DNA from: Spraguea lophii
Lineage: Eukaryota > Microsporidia > Spragueidae
DNA length: 64,000 nucleotides
Assembly (NCBI GenBank): GCA_001887945.1
Contig: LDOQ01000076.1
Coordinates: 39,955-103,954 of the forward strand
Direction of reading: 5' to 3'
Position numbers and translations under genes: made by a program. Under the pieces are notes generated by a model. That model did not search any database. It worked only from the letters and a program-made list of their open reading frames with translations, and had not been told where the DNA came from. Numbering within the stretch: position 1 is the stretch's first letter; each line of letters starts with the position of its first letter. Below, piece by piece: positions 20,369 through 29,738 of the stretch.

Positions 20369-22696
20369 TTATAAATCTTCTTTTCTTTCTTCCAATACTT
20401 TTTCTTTCTCATTGAAATCTTCAATTTTTTCTTTAAGTCCTTCAATCTCAATCTTTTCTTCTTCAATTTTCTTTTTGACACCTTCTTCTCCCAATTTATC
20501 TTTCAATTCTTCAATCTTTTGTTCTTCTTCTTTTATTTTTTCTTCTAACTTACTCTTTTCATCATCCAATCTCTCTTCAACTTCACTGCTACTACTACTA
20601 TGACTTCCATATTTCTTCTTCTCTTCTTTAACCAATGGTTTAATATTATGAGTTTCAAGACCTAAATCTTTTCTAGCCATATTCAACATATTAATGTAAA
20701 TTGGACCTATCTTTTCTGGTTTGATGTCACAAATAGAACATGCGGCAGTAAAATATTGCATAAGTATAAGTTTACTATTTTCTCTGTCAGTAACACTCCT
20801 TTCTATCAATTTCTTTACATCTTCACTATCTGTATTGATTTCCAAGGTTAATTTATTTTCAAACATATTTGCTATTGCTGTATTCTGAATATGAGAATAT
20901 CCCATCATAGCTCTTAATGTTTGAGACATAGTCTCTTTATCTTGTCTAATAGAAAATGGTGCTGTTATAAGTCTTTTACTTACTTTTACATCCTTTACCA
21001 ATCCCTTTAAAGTTTCTTTACAGAAACTAATAAAGTTATCATAATCTCCTTCTATTTTCTTTCCTGTAAAAGTTCTTGTAACAATATCTGTAAGATCTTT
21101 ACCCTCATAACCTTTAAGTATCTTCACTATTTGTTCATCAGTAAAAGTATCAATAAAGAAATATGGGTAATCTATTCCATCAAATAATGGATGAGAAACA
21201 GAATAATTTTTCATTTGATCTGTAAGAGATGTGTAATAAATTTTATAAAGATTTTTTTCTTCTTCCTTTTTGTTATCATCCTCTTTTTTGTCGTCTTTAT
21301 CTTTGTCATCTTTTTCTTTTATTTCATCTTCAAAGATTGATACTTTATCTTCTGAAATTTTAGAGAAATCTTCAAGGGTCATATAACCTTGTGATGTTTG
21401 GAATGGGAAAATATCAATAAATAAGTTTGCTAATATTTCCTTATCAGCCTTTTTATAATTTAAATATGCATTCTTTATGTTAGATTCATAACATTTCATC
21501 ATTCTTTCACCTTCTTTTTCATCTTTGAAAAGATCTTTCATAATTGCTATGATTTTCTTTTGTAATGTTTTGTAAAGAGCAGCTATGGTTTCTTCTGAAT
21601 TTATTAATTCCTCTCTTGTACTTACTAACTCAGCATCATTACTTTTTAAAATTATTGTCATTGGTTTTAAGAATTCTGGATACTTTATAAAGTTAGGATC
21701 ATCAACTCTTCCTCCACTTACGAACATAATCTTGGAACCTTCCAATTCAACACCTAAAGCTCTAATATCTAAGAAAGTAGGGATGAAAAGCATTACAGTA
21801 AAAGTGGCCTCAGACATTCCACCTTCGGATGTTTCTTGAGGAATTGTAAGTTTCAATTCTCCACTGTAATGTAAATTTCCATTTTGTTTAAGTTCTTTGT
21901 AAATTCTCTGGTATTCTGATTCTTCGTTATTTTTAACCCATGGGAATAATTCAGTTTTTTGCAATGTTTTTGCTTCTGCTTCTTTATCCTCTTCCTCTTC
22001 TTCTTTCTTTTCTTCATCCTCATCACTTTCTTTATCTTCTTCCTTCTTCTCTTCTTTCTTAGGTTCTTTCCACATTAATATTTGGTAATTTCTTTGAATA
22101 TCCAATAAATTCTCTTTTATCCATTTTTCTATCGATTTATCAGATGTTTTTTCTGCAAACTTATCAATCAAATGTAAAGTAACGGTAGTTCCTACTTCTT
22201 CCTTTTCCATCTCTTCTATCTTATATTCTATACATGCTTTTTTAGCACTAAATTTATAAGCTTTATCACATCCATATCTTTTTGTTTCTACATCCACGTG
22301 ATTTGCTACAAAGAATACTGAGTAAAATCCCATACCAAATCTTCCAATAATATCTTCAGATCCGGATCCTCTGCTACCACTACCACCAACTTTTCCTATA
22401 AAATTTATCAAATCATCCTTATTCATACCTATACCTCTATCTTTTATTTGAAATATTTTCTTTTCTTTATCGAACATAATTTCTATATTCTTCTCCAAAT
22501 CAGCATACAAATCCCCGCTTTCCAACACGAGTTTCTTTGTGGCATCAATAGAATTAGAAATTAATTCCTTAATAAAACTAAATTCTTCACGTAAAAGCCT
22601 AGCTGTTATATTTTCTATGAGATTAGGATCCAATGTCATTGTATACTCATCACACATTGTATATTTTATGAAAAAAAATAACAAAGATTTCAGCAT
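20369..22696 (-). CDS. Hsp90-family molecular chaperone, divergent
   Basis: This is an ATP-dependent chaperone of 775 residues. The GHKL ATPase domain covers about 20-215. It has ELISNSIDA (family ELISNASDA), DRGIGMNK with GIGM at 88-91, and FGMGFYS from residue 120. An acidic Lys/Glu linker follows. The middle domain has FLDIRALGVELEGSKIMFVSGGRVDD and a STREELINS block. The C-terminal domain ends in a coiled-coil-like Glu/Lys-rich tail. The start at 22696 is favoured because CCC directly precedes it. That gives an N-terminal stretch, LKSLLFFFI, ahead of the usual Hsp90 start. The C-terminus is KEDL and lacks the cytosolic MEEVD. Both features would fit an ER Grp94-like protein, but KEDL is not a standard retention signal, so compartment is unresolved. 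Confidence 0.93.
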   Translation of the reverse strand: MLKSLLFFFIKYTMCDEYTMTLDPNLIENITARLLREEFSFIKELISNSIDATKKLVLESGDLYADLEKNIEIMFDKEKKIFQIKDRGIGMNKDDLINFIGKVGGSGSRGSGSEDIIGRFGMGFYSVFFVANHVDVETKRYGCDKAYKFSAKKACIEYKIEEMEKEEVGTTVTLHLIDKFAEKTSDKSIEKWIKENLLDIQRNYQILMWKEPKKEEKKEEDKESDEDEEKKEEEEEDKEAEAKTLQKTELFPWVKNNEESEYQRIYKELKQNGNLHYSGELKLTIPQETSEGGMSEATFTVMLFIPTFLDIRALGVELEGSKIMFVSGGRVDDPNFIKYPEFLKPMTIILKSNDAELVSTREELINSEETIAALYKTLQKKIIAIMKDLFKDEKEGERMMKCYESNIKNAYLNYKKADKEILANLFIDIFPFQTSQGYMTLEDFSKISEDKVSIFEDEIKEKDDKDKDDKKEDDNKKEEEKNLYKIYYTSLTDQMKNYSVSHPLFDGIDYPYFFIDTFTDEQIVKILKGYEGKDLTDIVTRTFTGKKIEGDYDNFISFCKETLKGLVKDVKVSKRLITAPFSIRQDKETMSQTLRAMMGYSHIQNTAIANMFENKLTLEINTDSEDVKKLIERSVTDRENSKLILMQYFTAACSICDIKPEKIGPIYINMLNMARKDLGLETHNIKPLVKEEKKKYGSHSSSSSEVEERLDDEKSKLEEKIKEEEQKIEELKDKLGEEGVKKKIEEEKIEIEGLKEKIEDFNEKEKVLEERKEDL

Positions 22697-22699
22697 GGG
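22697..22699 (-). promoter_or_regulatory. CCC start-proximal motif of the Hsp90 gene
   Basis: CCC abuts the ATG at 22696 on the minus strand. This supports the upstream start and therefore the hydrophobic N-terminal extension, over the internal ATG 14 codons on. Confidence 0.55.
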
Positions 22700-23309
22700 A
22701 TAAAAAATATTATTTCTTTTATAACCTAGAAAATATTTGGAAGAAAATGATTGGTCAGTTTTTTATAATTTTTAATATGAAGTTTAATTCAACCGAATTT
22801 AATACGTTCTTTAAATTTCTATTAAATTGAAAGATTAAATATTAAAAAAACTGACTTATTAAATTTTTGTAAAAATAAACATATGCAGAATATTGGTAGA
22901 AAAAATTAAACGAGTAAATTAAATTCAATATAATTTTTATTATAAAAAGAACATAATGTTTTTTTAAAGAATATTTTAATAAAATAATAGTTATTATAAA
23001 AATTTGTTAACCAATTATTTATTTGGATTTAAATGGATATTTTTTTAGAATAAAAAATATTTTCGTACGACAGTAAATTAATTATGGAATATCAATAAAT
23101 TAATAAAATAGAAAATTATACCTCATTCAGGAAAATAATGATTTAAAGCATATATTCTTTATTTGATAAATTATACTCTTTCTTTAAAATAAATAATTAT
23201 TTTTATTTCGATAAATTCTATAGATATTTATTATTATCTTATACTTATAGAATGTATTAAGTATAATGATATTACATATATATTCTTTGTTACATCTATG
23301 ATTATTAGA
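22700..23309. other. AT-rich spacer, nothing recognised
   Basis: This is the upstream flank of the Hsp90 gene. No reading frame or RNA gene is supported. Confidence 0.45.
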
Positions 23310-23675
23310 CATAGAATAAAATATACTTGTTTATTATAATACATATCTATTGATCTTATCTTATTTTATGTTTTTAAAATGTTAAGGTTTTGTGTATGCT
23401 TCTTTAACGATATAATTAAATTCAATCACCTTTCTTTCTATAATGTTGGCTAAGTCGTCGATATAGATATTAACCAATTAAACATTATGTTAATCTAATA
23501 ATGAGATAAACAAACAAGGAAAATTCAACTTACATTATAAACTCCTCGTCCACGCAAATTAAAACATTTTCTTCTTTGGTGTTTTTTTATTTTGAAAAAA
23601 TTTCTAATTGATGAATTCTCATTTGTTAGAGTTGATATTCGATTACCATAACCATTGATCCAAGCGTGCATTTAG
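23310..23675 (-). mobile_element. SINE-like element with decayed tRNA-like head, minus orientation
   Basis: On the minus strand the head reads CTTGGATCAATGGTTATGG (box A-like, 23645-23663), then the junction-like AGAAATTTTTTCAAAATAAA. The body follows with ATTATTAGATTAACATAATG, CGACGACTTAGCCAACATTA and AAGATAAGATCAATAGATAT. Box B is no longer recognisable. Order and orientation agree with the full copies. Confidence 0.6.
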
Positions 23676-24476
23676 AAAATAAATACTCTCCTCAAATCTT
23701 TATATTTCAACGAAATTACATTAATTGAAGTAATAAAATGGTAAATTTTATTAATAATGATGTAAATTTTTTTAGAAAATATATTTGAAGAATACGTGTG
23801 AGAATGGTTATTAGTATTTTAAGTTATAAAAATTATTTATTTAAAAAAAATAGATTATAAACTGATTCGAGATAAAGAATGATTGCTAATATTTTAATTT
23901 TATTTATTAACTTTTAAAAAATTAAAATAAAATACTATTTAGCTTTACTCAAAATTTATGAAATATTCCAGAAATACTAAAGTTTTATAAATAAATTATT
24001 TGGATAGATAAATAAATTATATTAGACATTTTATAAATCTTATTTGACTTAATTTCATCGTATGATGGAAAAGACGTTCTTATTAATATAATACATTGAT
24101 TCTTAAGAACATCATTCATTAAAATAAAAAGTTGTTTTAAAAATAACTAACTAACTTTAAATCCTTTTCTTCTAAATCTATAAAATACACTATATCTTCT
24201 TGTTATAAGAATCTTAAAGATACACCACGCTCTGTGAGAACTGTCAAAACTTCTTTTTATTTTTATTAAAATGAAAGCTGATTGATTTATTTAAATATTT
24301 TTAAGAGCTGAAAAAAGTTATGTAAATTAATCAGTATCAAAAAGAAACCTTTTATTAATTCTTTTATTTATAATAAAATTACGATGATAGTTATTATCGC
24401 CATGAAGAAATCTCCATATTCCTCAAAACTCATCTAATTGTAGTTAATAACATAATACATTAATTCATAATAATTT
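23676..24476. other. AT-rich spacer, nothing recognised
   Basis: This is the downstream flank of the Gpn2 gene. No supported feature. Confidence 0.45.
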
Positions 24477-25346
24477 TTATTTAAAATAATATTCATAAAT
24501 TTTCTCTTTATCCGGTACCTCTTCTAAATCTTTTAAATAAAAATCATCTCCATGTATTTTATCTATCAAACATTGTAAATACATTACTGTATCTTTGTTT
24601 TCATAATCTAAAAGTTCTATACCCACCAATGCTTCATTTTCTATATATTCCAATGCTGTTAATAAAAATTTATTATCTGTTGTATATTTAAGGTTATTAA
24701 GATACGTTAATAATTTGTTATCATCAAATGTTATGTATTCGTTTTCCGCCATTCTATTTAATGTGTACGTGCTATGTTTTATCTTTTCTTTTGTTATATC
24801 TAAATTTATATTATAATTTTTTATATTATCGCATTTTGATATTACGATAATAAATGGTGCGTCTAGATTTATCATGAGTATGGATTGAAAGAGTAATGAT
24901 GTTATAAGATTGTGTGTATTACAGAATATAGATGAGTCTATGAGTGATATTACTACCAAATGAATATTTTGTTTTTTTAAATATGTGATAAATTCTTCTA
25001 TGTACGGATATGATATTACTGATTCTAATTGGCCGGGAATATCTATGAGAAAATAATTTTCATTGTCGTCAAATATTTCTTTGCTGGTGGAAAGTTCTGA
25101 AAGAAGTTTTTTTATGGCTTTGTTAGGTGTAGATGAATAAAATTTTTTACTTTTATCGTTTTTATTTTCTTCGTTGGTAGTGGTTCCGTGACAATATTTT
25201 TTTATGTCATAATCAAATTCTCCAGTATTTCCAGGATCTAAGTTGATAGTGAAAATTTTTCTTTTTTCAAGAAGTTTAACTTTATATGCAATGTAGGTAC
25301 TTTTTCCAACACCGGGTGGGCCGACAACTATTTCTCCAAATAACAT
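24477..25346 (-). CDS. GPN2: GPN-loop GTPase, Gpn2 type
   Basis: This is a cytoplasmic GTPase of the Gpn/Npa3 family, which assists assembly and nuclear import of RNA polymerases. The 289-residue protein begins with the P-loop GPPGVGKS (residues 9-16), then FTINLDPGN (family NLDPAN, G2-like) and FLIDIPGQLE (G3, family DxPGQxE). VVISLIDSS and IIVISKCDN follow, the latter being the G4 position (usually SKxD). The diagnostic Gly-Pro-Asn loop is altered to Thr-Pro-Asn in SSTPNKAIKKL. Overall pattern favours Gpn2 over Gpn1 and Gpn3, mainly from the FGEIVVGPPG start and the PGQLE motif. CCC lies three bases upstream of the ATG. Confidence 0.88.
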   Translation of the reverse strand: MLFGEIVVGPPGVGKSTYIAYKVKLLEKRKIFTINLDPGNTGEFDYDIKKYCHGTTTNEENKNDKSKKFYSSTPNKAIKKLLSELSTSKEIFDDNENYFLIDIPGQLESVISYPYIEEFITYLKKQNIHLVVISLIDSSIFCNTHNLITSLLFQSILMINLDAPFIIVISKCDNIKNYNINLDITKEKIKHSTYTLNRMAENEYITFDDNKLLTYLNNLKYTTDNKFLLTALEYIENEALVGIELLDYENKDTVMYLQCLIDKIHGDDFYLKDLEEVPDKEKIYEYYFK

Positions 25347-25884
25347 TATGGGAGAATTTTATTTTAAAAAATATATAATATTTGTTTAATATATTTATAT
25401 GGTCTTAAATATTTTTTTGGTTGTGTTATTATATTAAATAATAAGATAATCGTATATTATTTTTATTTGGGTCTGAAATATAATTTTTGTGGTGTTATCC
25501 TGTTATCTTTTTAATATAATTGTTTTTATAATGATAAATTGTTAATTTAAATCAAGGAATTTTTATATTTAGATTTCTTAAGTAAACACTCATGTATTTA
25601 TTAATCCAACCATTTATTTTTTAATGATGTTTTAATTATAGTTACAATACTATAGAAATATAAATAGACTTAAATAAATATATTTTTTAATTATCAAGGA
25701 AAATACCATTAAAAATATTATTTATTTACCACATATTTAAATAATATCTTCTAAAATATTACATTCCATTTTCATTAAAATATCTTTTAATAATCTTTTA
25801 TAATCCAATTTTTTTTATTATTTAAATATATTTTCAATATGATTTAATTTCAATGGGTAAAATGGTAAAAACAAGGTTTCAATG
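25347..25884. other. Spacer, nothing recognised
   Basis: This is AT-rich sequence upstream of the Gpn2 gene, ending at a SINE-like copy. No other feature is seen. Confidence 0.45.
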
Positions 25885-26320
25885 TTTTTATTGAGGCACA
25901 CTTATCCGAGTAATCATTATATGGTAATTAAATTCCAAACCTGTGGAGTTTGAATCCTTCGCTTATAAAAAAATTGATAAAAATATATAAAAAGGTTAGG
26001 TAAGGTGATTGTTCGACAATGTAATTTGAATATACTCTGTATTATTGCCCCATCATTAGATCAATGTAATGTTTATCTGTTATAGTTTCAAACCCTATAC
26101 TTATTGATGACACGATTAAAATCTAATTAAGACTGAAAGAATGACGATTGCACTATATACAAAATCTAATAATTCTAGAATATAAAAAATATAAGATTAA
26201 TTCTATATACAGTGAAACCAATCAATAAAAACTACTTGTGTTTAAGGGATTAATGATATCAGTCATGATGGTTGTAACCAGTCATAACATTTTAATAATA
26301 ATTAAAGTATTATTTTAAAA
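25885..26320 (+). mobile_element. SINE-like element with tRNA-like head and type-A tail
   Basis: The head is decayed but recognisable: TTATCCGAGTAATCATTA (box A-like) near 25905 and GAGTTTGAATCC (box B-like) near 25940. Body blocks include GTTCGACAATGTAATTTGAA, TCATTAGATCAATGTAATG, GACTGAAAGAATGACGATTG, TAGAATATAAAAAATATAAG and ACAGTGAAACCAATCAATAA. It ends in the type-A tail CCAGTCATAACATTTTAATA with TAAAGTATTATTTTAAA. A second, type-B tail follows 50 bases downstream. Confidence 0.7.
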
Positions 26321-26368
26321 TAAATATAATTTGATCCTTTCATTTTTATTATAATTTATCCCAATACT

Positions 26369-26446
26369 CAGAAACAAAAGATCGTAGACCACAATAAACC
26401 GCAATTAATCAGAAAATCTCTATAAATAAAAGTTTCATTTTTATTA
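26369..26446 (+). mobile_element. Solitary type-B tail of the SINE-like family
   Basis: It reads CAGAAACAAAAGATCGTAG, then ACAATAAACCGCAATTAATC, then CTATAAATAAAAGTTTCATT and a T-run. It is the cleanest type-B tail in the window and sits 31 bp upstream of the Dcp2 start codon, so it could contribute to that gene's upstream region. Confidence 0.7.
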
Positions 26447-26476
26447 TAACAAACGCCATAAAAAACACCCTTAACA

Positions 26477-27397
26477 ATGACAATAGAAGAAGTATATGCG
26501 AGTTTAGTATTAAGATTTATTTATCCTTTAGAAACACATAATTATAATTTCCACAATATAATAAAAAACACAAACAAAGAAGAAAACAAAACTGATATAA
26601 ACACACTATCATCGAAACACAAAAAAATGCTCAGCAAACTATTTTTTGCATTAGAAGAAGCACATTGGTTTTATTTAGATTTCTATTCATCACACGGCTA
26701 CAAACCATTTAAAATTTTTATATCAGAAATACTATTATTTTTAAATCTTTCATTTATCCAAGATTTTTATAATCTCTCTGATTTTGGAAAGGCTAAATAT
26801 TCCATACCTGTATCCGGTACTATTATTTTTGATAAAAATAAAACACATATATTATTAGTTAGAGGTTTTAGAAAAAGTAGATATTATTTTCCTGTAGGTA
26901 AATTAAAACAAGGTGAAAGTAGATTAGAATGTGCAGTAAGAGAAACAGAAGAGGAAATAGGCATAAATATCAGTGAAAGTATATCTAAATTAAATATTTC
27001 GGAAAATAATAATTTAAATGTAAAAGAGGAAAATAGCGATAAAAAAAATATTAAAACAAAAAATAAAAATAATAAAAAATCTATTAATGATATAATACAT
27101 GTAGATGATAGAATTACATTATATGTAGTTACCGGTATTTCTAAAAGAAGAACATATAAACCTATATGTAGAAATGAAATAAAAGAAATAAAATGGGTAC
27201 CGATAAAAGAATTAATAAGGAAATACAAACAAGATAATAAAATTAATAATAATAAATTGATGGAAGATAATAATATTCTTGATGATCCGTATAAAACTGT
27301 AAGAATCATATTTAAAAAATATAAATATATTTTAGAAAAATATTATGATGTAGGATTTAAAATTGATAGGGATAAAATTCTTAAATATTTTCAATGA
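26477..27397 (+). CDS. DCP2: mRNA-decapping enzyme subunit Dcp2
   Basis: This is the catalytic subunit of the decapping complex that releases m7GDP from mRNA 5' ends. The 306-residue protein has the Dcp2 N-terminal helical domain (about 1-100). This domain carries the 'ALEEAHWFYLDF' block and the FKIFISEIL block that contact Dcp1. The Nudix fold then begins at YSIPVSGTIIFD. The Nudix box is complete at residues 141-163 (G-x5-E-x7-R-E-x2-E-E-x-G-I). An Asn/Lys-rich insert splits the Nudix domain after the box, followed by DRITLYVVTGI and the IKEIKWVPIKEL block. The C-terminal box B ends near residue 306, so there is no long regulatory tail as in yeast. CCC lies five bases upstream of the ATG. 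Confidence 0.93.
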   Translation: MTIEEVYASLVLRFIYPLETHNYNFHNIIKNTNKEENKTDINTLSSKHKKMLSKLFFALEEAHWFYLDFYSSHGYKPFKIFISEILLFLNLSFIQDFYNLSDFGKAKYSIPVSGTIIFDKNKTHILLVRGFRKSRYYFPVGKLKQGESRLECAVRETEEEIGINISESISKLNISENNNLNVKEENSDKKNIKTKNKNNKKSINDIIHVDDRITLYVVTGISKRRTYKPICRNEIKEIKWVPIKELIRKYKQDNKINNNKLMEDNNILDDPYKTVRIIFKKYKYILEKYYDVGFKIDRDKILKYFQ

Positions 27398-27932
27398 AGA
27401 AGATTTTTATATTTCTAAAGCAGTATTATATGCAATAAAATATTTCTCATTAGAAATAAAATTTTATGTTTATAAAATAGTAAATAAATTATAAACGATA
27501 TTTTTATGTTTGATAATAGAATTTGATATGATATATTTATCCTATATTTGATAATCAGGAATTTAATAAAAAATATGTATTTGAAAGAATTATTATTGTT
27601 CTTAATTCTTAATGTTGATATAATTTATTCCATATCAGCTAATTGGGTTTACGTATTTTAAAAATTATTGGATACGTGGTTAAGCGTATAATTTATAATT
27701 GACGCGGAATTAGCGAACAATCAAAATCAACGAGTCTTTCCCGTGGATGAATCTTGATTTTTAACTATATTTAGGTTCTTTTTTATTATGATGGTTAAAA
27801 TGTTATGATAATCTTATTAAAAACATTGCTTTATTTATCAAAGTTTTTAATCAATTAAAAATTGCTGGATTTTATAAAAATAAGTATCTAGATACAATTG
27901 ATTTAATTTGTATTAAATTACTTTTTTATAAA
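27398..27932. other. Spacer with a possible tRNA-like head remnant
   Basis: The stretch TTGGATACGTGGTTAAGCG (27667-27685) resembles the family's box A region, but no box B follows at the expected spacing. Nothing else is supported. Confidence 0.35.
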
Positions 27933-27998
27933 TTAAAGGTCATAGAACACGATAGGTCGTAACTGATCAGAAAATTTCTATAAATAAAAATTTTATTA
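27933..27998 (+). mobile_element. Solitary type-B tail of the SINE-like family
   Basis: The segment AAAGGTCATAGAACACGATA, then AACTGATCAGAAAATTTCTA and TAAATAAAAATTTTATT matches the tails at 11.6, 26.4 and 39.0 kb. The body is missing. Confidence 0.6.
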
Positions 27999-28024
27999 AA
28001 AGAATATTAAATTACTTTTTCACG

Positions 28025-28185
28025 TTAATAATATGCTTCATATTAACTTGTTTACCAGATTGTTATGATTTTACATATAATGCATGTTACCAATTCTCAT
28101 TAACCATTACGGGATTATTAAACTCCTTCATACCATAATATTGTCTGAGTCATTAATCAATATAAAATATTTTCTATTAAAGAAT
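28025..28185 (-). mobile_element. SINE-like body fragment, minus orientation
   Basis: The minus strand gives TTGATTAATGACTCAGACAA, TATTATGGTATGAAGG, GGTTAATGAGAATTGG and GCATTATATGTAAAATCATA. These correspond to the GTGATTCGCCCAATATTATA to TATACGCAAAATCAGATG part of the body. Head and tail are missing. Confidence 0.5.
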
Positions 28186-28626
28186 ATTCCAATCTAACAA
28201 TATATATACACGTATGTAATATTAAATTATTGTTTTACTATTTTACAATAATAGTTATTTGATATATTAAGATAAATATTGATACGTAATAAATATTTTT
28301 TAATTATACTTTTTTATTTTTTTACATTAGCGGATAAAAAATAATCCACTCATTTATTATCCGGTATTTTTAATTCTCAGAAATATTTATTTATAGAAAA
28401 TATATTGATAAAATAATTGTAAAAATTAATTTAAACTTTATAATCATATTTTAATTATCGTTCCTTTTATTCAAAATTGAACTCTTTATTATAATAATGA
28501 GGTATTAGAAATAAAATAATAATGATAACGAGAAATAAGATAATAATTATATTATAAATTAAATATATTTAATAAAAGTATCTGCATGTTAAATAAAATT
28601 TACAAAAAAATATAATTTTATAAATT
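28186..28626. other. AT-rich spacer, nothing recognised
   Basis: This is the downstream flank of the RFC gene. No supported feature. Confidence 0.45.
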
Positions 28627-29547
28627 TTAATTGTATAACTTAAATATATGTAATAATGTATTTATCTGAACATCTTGTGAACAACCAACACCCAATCTTT
28701 GTTCTATTACACTCATTTCTTTTAATATTTTCATTTTATTTTCCAATTGACCATTTTTTACTTCTTCACCTAATTTTCTTATTAATGTTTCACCATCTAT
28801 CAAACTCTGTTTTCTTGCATTATCTATCAATTGTTTTGCACTATCAACATCACAGTTGTTATTTGTTAACAAAAAATATATCTTTTTAATCTCACTGCTA
28901 TCCATCTCTCTGTAAAATTTATGAATATTATTTTTATCGATAATATCAAACATCTTAGACATTCCTTCTATATCATTTATTAATTTTCTAATATCACCAT
29001 CATTGTTATCGTTAAGTATGTCAATGGCTTCTTCTGTTATTTTTATATTTTCTTTTGTTGTTATTTCTATGATTTTATTTTTTACGTTTTTTACTGGCTT
29101 GAATCTGAATTTTGAACATCTGGATTGTATTGCTGGTATAATTTTGTTGGAATAATTTGCTATTAAACAAAATGTTACATTGTTGGAATAATCTTCTATG
29201 ATTCTACGTAATGCATTTTGTGCATCATTGCTCATTGAATCTACTTCGTCTAATACTAAGATTTTTTTTGTTTCGGATTTTATAGAAGAATATATTTTTA
29301 TACGATCACGTACAACATCTATACCTCTGTCGTCACTTGCATTTAGTTCTAAGATGGAGTTTGGTGGAAGGTTTAGAAGTTTGAAAATTATACGAATTGT
29401 GGTTGTTTTACCAGTTCCTGGTGGACCGTAGAAAAGAAGGTTTGGTAGATTTGTGAGTGAATTGGATAAAATAGAAATTATCGCTTCATGGCCTATAAGC
29501 TCATCAAGAGATTTAGGACGATATTTTTCTACAAAAGGTAAGCTCAT
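28627..29547 (-). CDS. RFC3: Replication factor C small subunit, Rfc3 (yeast)/RFC5 (human) type
   Basis: This is one of the small AAA+ subunits of the clamp loader that opens PCNA and loads it onto primed DNA in the nucleus. The 306-residue protein starts with PFVEKYRPKSLDELIG (RFC box II). It has Walker A GPPGTGKT at 41-48, LNASDDRGIDVVRD (sensor region diagnostic of small subunits), Walker B as DEVD instead of DEAD, ANYSNKIIPAIQSRC with the SRC arginine-finger motif, and a helical C-terminal collar. The NxALRRIIE block is also present. The ELNASDDRGIDVVR and ANYSNKIIPALQSRC-like spacing best fits Rfc3/RFC5. CCCC lies two bases upstream of the ATG. The gene is divergently paired with the Spa2-like gene. 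Confidence 0.93.
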   Translation of the reverse strand: MSLPFVEKYRPKSLDELIGHEAIISILSNSLTNLPNLLFYGPPGTGKTTTIRIIFKLLNLPPNSILELNASDDRGIDVVRDRIKIYSSIKSETKKILVLDEVDSMSNDAQNALRRIIEDYSNNVTFCLIANYSNKIIPAIQSRCSKFRFKPVKNVKNKIIEITTKENIKITEEAIDILNDNNDGDIRKLINDIEGMSKMFDIIDKNNIHKFYREMDSSEIKKIYFLLTNNNCDVDSAKQLIDNARKQSLIDGETLIRKLGEEVKNGQLENKMKILKEMSVIEQRLGVGCSQDVQINTLLHIFKLYN

Positions 29548-29738
29548 ATGGGGTTTATAATTTTGTAATATTTTATAAAGAAAATATAGTGATAAAAATC
29601 TGTATTCAAAAAAACGGATGATATTCTCTTTTTCTGTTGATAAGAAATAAAAACATTGAATAAATTTTTAGAGATCAAAATTTTCTGTAACAAGTTTTAT
29701 ATTTTTTTCATAAATTGCTTCTATCAATTACTAAATCA

